Positions 53,313 through 60,081 of a stretch of DNA of 64,000 nucleotides are shown here, one piece after another. Where the stretch lies: assembly GCA_943367475.1 (NCBI GenBank), contig CALRJH020000013.1:1-64000 (forward strand). Reading direction: 5' to 3'. How positions within the stretch are numbered: position 1 is the first letter of the stretch; the number at the start of each line of letters is the position of its first letter. This DNA is from Methylophilus sp943367475 (GTDB taxonomy: Bacteria > Pseudomonadota > Gammaproteobacteria > Burkholderiales > Methylophilaceae). Below the pieces are notes generated by a model that saw nothing but the letters and a program-made list of their open reading frames with translations, searched no databases and was not told where the DNA came from. A program made the translations under genes and the position numbers.

Positions 53313-54482
53313 TTACTCAAATTCAGTTGCGCTGGCTGGTGCAGCCAGTAATGCATGTGGGTCCAGTGCATCCGGTACCGGGACGTTATCTGGTTTGGCT
53401 GGCTGTATGCCGCCATGCTGTTTGAACACACGCAGTTGAAATACATAAGCTAAAATTTCTGCCACCGCCGCATACAAGGCCTGTGGAATTTCATGTTCCA
53501 GTTCGGTGTGCGTATATAAGGCACGTGCCAGCTTGGGAGACTCCAGCGTCATCACCTGATGCTCGGCAGCAATCTCCCGGATTTTCAGGGCAATCGCATC
53601 CACCCCTTTGGCGACCACAATAGGGGCACCTGTTTCACCTTCTTTGTAACGTACAGCCACGGCATAGTGCGTCGGGTTGGTAATCACCACATCCGCAGTC
53701 GGCACATTCGTCATCATTCTTCTGCGCGCCATTTCGCGCTGTTGCTGACGAATCCGGCCTTTGACCTCAGGGCTGCCTTCAGACTCTTTGGATTCGTCTT
53801 TCAATTCCTGCTTGGTCATCTTGTGTTTTTGCGCATATTGATAAAGCTGGTAGGGCACATCAATCACTGCAATCACGACCAGCGCAGAAGCAATCGTCAA
53901 AAAGCCGGTTTGCATGTAATCGCTGATATTGCTGATGCCCGTCTCCAAAGGTGTTGCCGACAATCCCAGCATGGGCTCCAGATCTTTTTTCACAATGGCA
54001 TAGGCCACTGAAGCCACCAATACCGTTTTGGCAATCGATTTAAATAACTCGACCAAAGAGTTTTTTGAAAACAGATTGCCCAGGCCTTTCATCGGATTCA
54101 GACGACTGAATTGTGGCATCAGTGATTTCTGCGTCATCACCCAACCACCGACCATCACAGGGGCCGCCACGGCGACTGCCACCATAATCACCGCCAGTGG
54201 TAAAAATGCCCACATCAGTTGTTCGACCACTTTAAGCATATGCACAATCAGCAAATTGGGTTCAAAAGCCAGCGCACGGTCGAATTGCAGACCCTGCTTA
54301 AGCACGTTCTTCATGGCATCGGCCATGGGTTTGCTTAACATCATCATCGCCAACCCACTGGTAAACAGTACCGCACAGGCAGCCAGTTCTCGCGAGCGCG
54401 GAACGTCGCCTTCTTCGCGTGCCTTTTCCAATCGCTTGGGGGACGCGTCCTCGGTTTTTTCCATATCGCTATCTTCAGCCAT
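53313..54482 (-). CDS. flhB: flagellar export switch protein FlhB
   Basis: A 389-residue protein with four membrane helices and a cytoplasmic autocleavage domain holding NPTH (N269-H272), at the same residue numbers as in Salmonella FlhB. Cleavage between N and P switches export from hook to filament substrates. The C-terminal tail after the domain is rich in Pro and Ala. It is the first gene of the minus-strand flhB-flhA-flhF-flhG-fliA-motC-motD unit. Confidence 0.96.
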   Translation of the reverse strand: MAEDSDMEKTEDASPKRLEKAREEGDVPRSRELAACAVLFTSGLAMMMLSKPMADAMKNVLKQGLQFDRALAFEPNLLIVHMLKVVEQLMWAFLPLAVIMVAVAVAAPVMVGGWVMTQKSLMPQFSRLNPMKGLGNLFSKNSLVELFKSIAKTVLVASVAYAIVKKDLEPMLGLSATPLETGISNISDYMQTGFLTIASALVVIAVIDVPYQLYQYAQKHKMTKQELKDESKESEGSPEVKGRIRQQQREMARRRMMTNVPTADVVITNPTHYAVAVRYKEGETGAPIVVAKGVDAIALKIREIAAEHQVMTLESPKLARALYTHTELEHEIPQALYAAVAEILAYVFQLRVFKQHGGIQPAKPDNVPVPDALDPHALLAAPASATEFE

Positions 54483-54934
54483 ATTCTCAACTCGCTAGTG
54501 GGTGGGTCATCAATGCATAACTGCTTGATACATGATGGTGATTATTGGTCATCAATGTATTTTTTTATGTTGGGAATAGAAGGACTAATCTGCTCCTTTC
54601 TCTCAGTTTTTAAATGCAACTTGTTAATGAGTGCAAAGTCGAAAAACAAAAAACATTTAAAAACAGCAGCTTATAAAATAAATAAGATTTTTTTGAAAAA
54701 AAACCTAAAGTTTTAGTCAGGCTCGCCGTAAAAGGGATATCAGCTAAATCGTCGCTATACGCAGATCAGACTGAAAAAACACCGGCAAATCGGGTGTTAA
54801 CGGAATACAACAGGAAAACTTGAATTATTTTTTGAATTGGATTGCAAGATATGCTGCAAGGATCAATGCTCAACACTTAAAGTTTAAAATTAAATTAATA
54901 ACATAACATATTGTTTTTTATTGATATGTGAATG

Positions 54935-54971
54935 GCCATGTTAGGGTTTGTAAGACAAACACCTACATGGC
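54935..54971 (+). repeat. long imperfect hairpin in the flhD upstream region
   Basis: Arms 54935-54951 and 54955-54971 pair at 14 of 17 positions around a 3-nt loop. Part of the left arm (AGGGTTTGT, 54943-54951) is perfectly complementary to ACAAACCCT at 55001-55009, giving a mutually exclusive alternative stem. Confidence 0.6.
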
Positions 54972-55017
54972 TACTTTCGTCTGTCCTACAAAATTAACCG
55001 ACAAACCCTGATTGTTG

Positions 55018-55063
55018 GCAATCATGATTGCGCGCAAAGTACGCCTAACGCTCAAGCGTACTT
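55018..55063 (+). repeat. palindrome and hairpin just upstream of flhD
   Basis: GCAATCATGATTGC (55018-55031) is a perfect 14-bp palindrome, a possible operator. It is followed by AAGTACGC (55037-55044) and GCGTACTT (55056-55063), an 8-bp stem with an 11-nt loop that ends 35 nt before the flhD ATG. Confidence 0.6.
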
Positions 55064-55098
55064 AATATTTACCGCGAAAACTAAAATGGAGAAAGATC

Positions 55099-55422
55099 AT
55101 GACTGTCATGCAAAACGATTTACTCGCTGAAATCAAAGATGCCAACCTGAACTACCTCATGCTGGCGCAACAATTGATCCGTGCTGATAAAGCCACCGCA
55201 ATTTTCCGTCTGGGGATTAACAAGGAAATTGCCAATCTGCTGGAAGGCTTGACCAACCTGCAACTACTGAAACTCTGTAACACCAACATGCTGCTCACCC
55301 GTTTCCGTTTTGATGACAGCGAAATTCTGGGCATGCTGACCAGTTATGCCAAAGATCCTTCCCAGGCCCATTTGCACACTGCTGTATTGATGTCAGCACA
55401 AGCATCAGAGTCTACTGTATAA
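55099..55422 (+). CDS. flhD: flagellar master regulator subunit FlhD
   Basis: A 107-residue FlhD, which with FlhC forms the hexameric activator of class II flagellar promoters. The family signature runs through NLNYLMLAQQLI, DKATAIFRLGI and LTNLQLLKLCNTNMLLTRFRF. A GGAGAAAG ribosome-binding site precedes the ATG. It is co-transcribed with flhC (50-nt gap) and placed at the top of the plus-strand motility genes. Confidence 0.95.
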   Translation: MTVMQNDLLAEIKDANLNYLMLAQQLIRADKATAIFRLGINKEIANLLEGLTNLQLLKLCNTNMLLTRFRFDDSEILGMLTSYAKDPSQAHLHTAVLMSAQASESTV

Positions 55423-55472
55423 CCGGTTGCAAGCTGTCTATCTTGAAATAAGAACGATAAAAGGGGTCCATC

Positions 55473-56042
55473 ATGCAAAAGAAAAGTGTAGTAAACGAAG
55501 CTGAACAAATTCAACTGGCCATGCAAATGATCACATTGGGTGCACGTCTGCAGCTACTGGAATCACAAACCACATTATCACGTGAGCGTTTAATCAAGCT
55601 ATATAAGGAAATGAAAGGTGTTTCACCACCTAAAGGCATGCTGCCTTTCTCAACCGACTGGTTTTTGACCTGGCAACCTAACATTCACTCATCCATTTTC
55701 TACAACATTTATCGCTTTATGATGGATTACGCAGGCGTAGACGGCATTCAGGCCATTATCAAGGCTTATACGCTGTATATGCAGCAGGTACAAAATCCTG
55801 ACGCATCAGGACAGGTTGAAGAGCCCGTATTGTCACTCACACGCGCATGGACGCTGGTGCGCTTTGTTGAGAGCAAAATGCTGACCACCAAGGTGTGTCA
55901 TTGCTGTGGTGGTCAATACATCGTGAACACCTACGACCTGAACTCAAACTATGTGTGCAACCTGTGTCACGTGCCATCACGTGCTGGTAAAACTAAAAAA
56001 GCAAAAGAACTCAGCTACAAACTGGTATCCATGACGGCCTGA
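55473..56042 (+). CDS. flhC: flagellar master regulator subunit FlhC
   Basis: A 189-residue FlhC, the DNA-binding partner of FlhD. The zinc cluster of four Cys is present (CHCCGG and CNLC), as are the helical regions LAMQMITLGARLQLLESQT and GMLPFSTDWFLTWQPNIHSS. Length matches the Enterobacterial protein (192). It controls the flagellar operons in this window by inference. Confidence 0.95.
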   Translation: MQKKSVVNEAEQIQLAMQMITLGARLQLLESQTTLSRERLIKLYKEMKGVSPPKGMLPFSTDWFLTWQPNIHSSIFYNIYRFMMDYAGVDGIQAIIKAYTLYMQQVQNPDASGQVEEPVLSLTRAWTLVRFVESKMLTTKVCHCCGGQYIVNTYDLNSNYVCNLCHVPSRAGKTKKAKELSYKLVSMTA

Positions 56043-56101
56043 TCATTGGGTTTTGCCTGGATAATTGCCTGAATTTGCATACTTGCAAGGCGGGTTTGTA
56101 A

Positions 56102-56977
56102 ATGTTGAAAAAAGGTGTGGTCATGCATTCAGTCACTTCAGGGGCAGGGTTTGCGTTGTTTCGCGGACAGTTTTTGCAGCGCTTTCTGCCCCAAAAACTC
56201 TGGAGTCAGGCACTTTTAATACAATTGTCGAGTGTGCTCTTGATTGCGTGCGTTTATCCCGCCGTGATCAACAGCGTATTTGCATTTGAACTGCGTAGTC
56301 TTGGCATTCATCTAGAACATGGCCTGATCTGGCTACTGCTACATGTTGTCCTGGTCAGTGTGATGGCGGCTGCCATCCGCATGCCTGTCTGGTGGCGCTG
56401 GATTCATCTGGTTTTTCCAATCGCAGTCACGCTCATGCAGGCGCTGGCGTTACCGGCTAGCGTTTATCTCGGCGGATTTATCATCACGCTGGCATTGTAT
56501 TGGTCTGTACACAATACGCGTGTGCCTTTTTATCCCTCTTTTCCAGCCACCTGGCGTGCCATGCATCACTTGCTGGAGCAACAGGCTGGCGATGATTCCT
56601 TACGCGTGCTGGATATTGGTAGCGGTATAGGCGACTTGCCGCTGTTCCTTGCCAAACAACGTCCACATGATCGTGTATCCGGCATTGAAATTGCGCCATT
56701 GCCATGGCTGATCAGTTTTATACGTGCGACCTTTTCCGGGTCTGCAGTGAATTTTACGCTCGGTAATTATCAGCAATTGAATTTCGCCGAACAAGATGTG
56801 ATTTTTGCCTATTTATCGCCAGCTGTGATGGAAGATGTCTGGCAAAAAGTATGTCGCGAAATGCGCACTGGCACCTGTTTTATCAGTTCGGAGTTTGCGG
56901 TGCCTGACGTGACTGCGACGCACATCATCTATCCCGGCATTCATGCGCCGGCACTTTACCTGTACCGTTTGCCTTAA
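56102..56977 (+). CDS. membrane-anchored class I SAM-dependent methyltransferase
   Basis: A 291-residue protein. Four hydrophobic segments (about 36-56, 68-92, 100-118, 121-140) precede a Rossmann domain with VLDIGSGIGDLPLFLA (SAM loop, about 165-180), the acidic IEIAP and a motif IV-like region VIFAYLSP. It resembles methyltransferases that have an N-terminal membrane part, but the acceptor is unknown. It lies between flhC and motA, 59 nt after flhC; either it is an unrelated insertion in the motility region or it modifies an envelope or flagellar component. Confidence 0.75.
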   Translation: MLKKGVVMHSVTSGAGFALFRGQFLQRFLPQKLWSQALLIQLSSVLLIACVYPAVINSVFAFELRSLGIHLEHGLIWLLLHVVLVSVMAAAIRMPVWWRWIHLVFPIAVTLMQALALPASVYLGGFIITLALYWSVHNTRVPFYPSFPATWRAMHHLLEQQAGDDSLRVLDIGSGIGDLPLFLAKQRPHDRVSGIEIAPLPWLISFIRATFSGSAVNFTLGNYQQLNFAEQDVIFAYLSPAVMEDVWQKVCREMRTGTCFISSEFAVPDVTATHIIYPGIHAPALYLYRLP

Positions 56978-57150
56978 AACGCGTTGACTTTCCGGCGCAG
57001 GCCGCACTTGCGCACTTCCCCTTTTTCCAGACCGGCTTTTGCTTACCAAAACTAATAGGGCCGCTAAATCCCGTTTATTTGAAAAATTGAATCTGGTGGA
57101 CGGTTGGTATGCTGTGCTTTATTGATTGCTAAATTTTTGGAGCAAAAAGC

Positions 57151-58008
57151 ATGTTAGTCATTATTGGTTACGTGGTCATTCTAGGCGCTATTTTTGGTGG
57201 CTACGCAGCAGCAGGTGGGCATTTGGGCGGCTTATGGCAACCATTGGAGATTGTCATGATTTTCGGCGGCGCTTTTGGTGCATTTGTGGTCGGCAACGAT
57301 GCGAAATCACTCAAGGCTACCCTTAAAGACTTTCCTAAAGTGTTCAAGGGCTCACATGTCAATAAAGCGATGTATATGGATTTGCTGGCACTCTTGTTCG
57401 AGATTCTGACCAAAATTCGCAAAGAAGGCATGATGGCGATCGAGAAGGATGTTGAAGACCCTGAGTCCAGCGCTGTATTCACCAAATATCCCACTATTTT
57501 GCACGACCATCATCTGATTGAGTTCATCACAGATTATTTGCGCCTGATGGTGTCAGGCAATATGGATGCATTTCAAGTTGAAAACTTGATGGACAATGAA
57601 ATTGAAACCCACCACATGGAGGGTCATGTTTCTGCGCATTGCATTGCAAAGCTTGGTGATGCATTGCCGGCGTTTGGTATTGTCGCGGCAGTGATGGGCG
57701 TGGTGCACACGATGGAAAGCCTGAGCTTGCCACCTACCGAGTTAGGCGTGCTCATTGGTCACGCGCTGGTGGGTACTTTTCTCGGGATTTTATTGGCTTA
57801 CGGATTTGTCGGCCCATTGGCAGGTGTTTTAGAAGCCAAGTTAGAAGAAAGCACCAAAGTTTTCCAGACCATTAAAGTGACCTTGCTTGCAAGCCTCAAT
57901 GGATACGCGCCAGCGATTGCTGTGGAGTTTGGCCGTAAAGTCCTGTACTCCACCGAGCGTCCAAGCTTCTCCGAGCTGGAAGAGCATGTTAAACAAGCCA
58001 AGAAATAA
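57151..58008 (+). CDS. motA: flagellar motor stator protein MotA
   Basis: A 285-residue stator with four membrane helices; the last two carry the conserved LPAFGIVAAVMGVVHTM and the loop 2-3 region (residues 55-170) holds the charged residues that push on FliG. It pairs with MotB, encoded 44 nt downstream. A GCCGCTAA sequence near 57060 is reminiscent of a sigma-28 -10 element but its -35 is poor. Confidence 0.95.
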   Translation: MLVIIGYVVILGAIFGGYAAAGGHLGGLWQPLEIVMIFGGAFGAFVVGNDAKSLKATLKDFPKVFKGSHVNKAMYMDLLALLFEILTKIRKEGMMAIEKDVEDPESSAVFTKYPTILHDHHLIEFITDYLRLMVSGNMDAFQVENLMDNEIETHHMEGHVSAHCIAKLGDALPAFGIVAAVMGVVHTMESLSLPPTELGVLIGHALVGTFLGILLAYGFVGPLAGVLEAKLEESTKVFQTIKVTLLASLNGYAPAIAVEFGRKVLYSTERPSFSELEEHVKQAKK

Positions 58009-58052
58009 TCAGGGCTTGATCATACTTACGCCAAGCAAAAAGGAGTACATCC

Positions 58053-58985
58053 ATGGCTGAAGAAAAAATTGCCCCGATTATCGTCAAGAAAATCAAGAAA
58101 AGTAGCGGCGGACACCACGGCGGCGCCTGGAAAATTGCTTATGCCGACTTTGTGACCGCAATGATGGCATTTTTCTTGTTGATGTGGCTATTGGGGTCTA
58201 CCTCGAAAGCGCAAAAAGAGGGCATCTCCGAATACTTTAAAACGCCGTTGAAAGTGGTCTTGATGGGGCCTAGTGTCGGCGCGAGTGATTCCGCATTAAA
58301 AAATACCGGCGGCAAGGATGTGACCTTGAAGCAAGGACAGGTCAAGCCAGTGGATGGCGACCCTGGCCGAAACAAAATGATCAAAGAAAAAGAGTTAAAA
58401 GAGATGCTCAAACAAGCTGAAAAAGCAAAATTAGAGCAACTCAAGACCAAAATAGAACAGGCGATTGATGATAATCCGGAGCTTAAACAATTTAAGTCTC
58501 AACTGAAGCTGGACATGACCAGTGAAGGATTAAGAATACAAATTATAGATGAGCAAAATCGACCGATGTTTGAGAACGCCAGAGCGGATTTGCAACCCTA
58601 TGCCAAAAAAATTCTGCATGAAATTGGCAAAACGCTCAATGGTGTCGAGAACAAAATAAGTTTGTCCGGCCACACAGATGCGACCCCTTATGCCAATGGA
58701 GAACAGGGCTATAGTAACTGGGAGTTATCCGCAGACCGTGCGAACTCCTCCAGACGAGAGTTGATTGCCGGCGGGATGGATGAGTCTAAACTGGTGCGTG
58801 TACTTGGCCTGGGCTCTGCAACCTTAATGGACAAAGAAAATCCGTTTAATCCGATTAACCGACGCATCAGCCTGATAGTGATGAATAAAGAGGCAGAGGA
58901 AGAGCTGTTAAGAGATAACGAACAGATTTCTGTCAGTGAGCAAGATCAGTCCGGTGTGGATGCACTCAAGAGCAAGCAGGAGTAG
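58053..58985 (+). CDS. motB: flagellar motor stator protein MotB
   Basis: A 310-residue protein with the short basic N-terminus (KIKKSSGGHHGGAWKIAYADFV), one membrane helix with the proton-carrying Asp in YADFVTAMMAFFLLMWLLG, a plug and linker rich in Lys, and an OmpA-like domain (about 165-285, LSGHTDATPY, NRRISLIVM) that grips peptidoglycan. The second stator set, motC-motD, is encoded elsewhere in the window. Confidence 0.95.
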   Translation: MAEEKIAPIIVKKIKKSSGGHHGGAWKIAYADFVTAMMAFFLLMWLLGSTSKAQKEGISEYFKTPLKVVLMGPSVGASDSALKNTGGKDVTLKQGQVKPVDGDPGRNKMIKEKELKEMLKQAEKAKLEQLKTKIEQAIDDNPELKQFKSQLKLDMTSEGLRIQIIDEQNRPMFENARADLQPYAKKILHEIGKTLNGVENKISLSGHTDATPYANGEQGYSNWELSADRANSSRRELIAGGMDESKLVRVLGLGSATLMDKENPFNPINRRISLIVMNKEAEEELLRDNEQISVSEQDQSGVDALKSKQE

Positions 58986-59025
58986 GCGCCACATTAAGGG
59001 CGCATGTAGTGGGGTATGGTCGAGA

Positions 59026-59051
59026 AATAAACCTTTTTTACAAGGTTTATT
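59026..59051. promoter_or_regulatory. AT-rich hairpin between motB and the chemotaxis gene
   Basis: AATAAACCTT and AAGGTTTATT form a perfect 10-bp stem with loop TTTTAC. A smaller GC stem (GCGCC/GGCGC, 58986-59003) precedes it directly after the motB stop. They may attenuate or process the motAB transcript before the che genes. Neither has a T-tract. Confidence 0.45.
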
Positions 59052-59093
59052 CCACGATTGAATAATAAATGAATCAGGCAAGATAGGACCTAT

Positions 59094-59636
59094 ATGAAAA
59101 CATTGCCCATAGATGAACTGAGAGAATTGCTGGCCGCGGTATCGACCCACGGCGATTGGCATTTGCTTGAAATCGAAACTGATTTGCAACAAACCACTTT
59201 TTTGTTGAACGAGGCCATTGAGAAACTGAGTCACAGCTTCATGACTGTGTACGCACAATTGACCGAGCAACAAACAGCACTGAAGTTGTTGGCTGACGCT
59301 GGCAAGTTACAACCTGAGGAAATGCAGCAGTTGCAGGTTTTTCAGGACAACATTGGCCAGGAAGTGAACAAGGTTGTGACCGGCATGCAGTTTCAAGACA
59401 TGACCAACCAGTTGCTGCAACGCACAATTAATCGTGTCAATGGTTTGAAAGCACTGCTGCAGGAGCTTTCCAGCCATCAGGTGCCGATGTCGGCAGAAGA
59501 TGAACACGACGAAATCAGAAAATTCATTATGCAACTCAATCAGAATTTTGATCAGGGCAGCCAGCATCTCACTGGCAATTTACGCAAGTCTGTCAATCAG
59601 CAGGATTTGGCAACTGGCGATATAGATTTATTTTAA
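59094..59636 (+). CDS. chemotaxis-associated protein with QFQDM motif
   Basis: A 180-residue mostly helical protein. The central stretch GMQFQDMTNQLLQRTINRVNGLKALL and a terminal GDIDLF are hallmarks of a small family found next to cheY and cheA in Beta- and Gammaproteobacteria; the helix-bundle build and acidic-aromatic tail recall CheZ, the CheY-P phosphatase, whose tail binds CheY. I cannot see a CheZ catalytic Asp/Gln pair with certainty, although QFQD is suggestive. It lies 44 nt before cheY. Confidence 0.6.
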   Translation: MKTLPIDELRELLAAVSTHGDWHLLEIETDLQQTTFLLNEAIEKLSHSFMTVYAQLTEQQTALKLLADAGKLQPEEMQQLQVFQDNIGQEVNKVVTGMQFQDMTNQLLQRTINRVNGLKALLQELSSHQVPMSAEDEHDEIRKFIMQLNQNFDQGSQHLTGNLRKSVNQQDLATGDIDLF

Positions 59637-59680
59637 TCACAGCAAAGTTTAACAAGACTATTGGATAAGGCGAGTGAAAA

Positions 59681-60049
59681 ATGGCGAAGACAATATTAAC
59701 AGTAGATGATTCCGGGTCATTACGTCAGATGGTGGCTTTCAGCCTGAAAGCTGCAGGCTACGATGTGGTACAGGCCGTTGACGGTCAAGATGGTTTAAAC
59801 AAGGCAAAAGAAAAAACCGTTGATCTGGTGCTCACTGACCAAAACATGCCCATTATGGATGGCTTGACATTGATTACCAATTTGCGAGGCCTGGCTTCTT
59901 ATCAGAAGGTACCTATCTTAATGCTGACGACCGAGTCTTCGGATGAAATGAAAGCTAAAGGTAAAGCGGCAGGTGCAAACGGCTGGCTGGTAAAGCCGTT
60001 TGATCCCAAGCGCTTGATCGAAGTTGTACAGAAGGTGATTGGCGCTTAA
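59681..60049 (+). CDS. cheY: chemotaxis response regulator CheY
   Basis: A 122-residue single receiver domain. The acidic pocket is D9-D10 in TVDDS, the phosphorylated Asp is D53 in LTDQNMPIMDG, with T83/T84 and K105 (LVKPF) completing the switch. There is no output domain, so it should bind the flagellar switch. cheA follows 32 nt downstream. Confidence 0.93.
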   Translation: MAKTILTVDDSGSLRQMVAFSLKAAGYDVVQAVDGQDGLNKAKEKTVDLVLTDQNMPIMDGLTLITNLRGLASYQKVPILMLTTESSDEMKAKGKAAGANGWLVKPFDPKRLIEVVQKVIGA

Positions 60050-60081
60050 GGCCATTCAGCCTCAGCATAAGGGAGAATACT

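Larger units (their letters stand above)
54483..55098. promoter_or_regulatory. AT-rich divergent control region between flhB and flhD
   Basis: A 616-bp region without a supported gene (a 72-codon frame at 54498 is low-complexity and Lys/Asn-rich near its end). The left half is strongly AT-rich. The right half, which would be the flhD leader, carries a set of inverted repeats described separately. Promoters for both operons must lie here, but I cannot place them with confidence. Confidence 0.5.

Noticed and set aside
54498..54716. 72-codon plus-strand frame between flhB and flhD
   Set aside because: It has no ribosome-binding site, its C-terminal half is Lys/Asn-rich translation of AT-rich DNA, and no family is recognised; it is more likely control-region sequence.
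54770..54800. Minus-strand terminator-like AACACC/GGTGTT stem followed by T-run
   Set aside because: Only six base pairs with a nine-base loop, inside an AT-rich control region; no minus-strand gene lies upstream that would need it.
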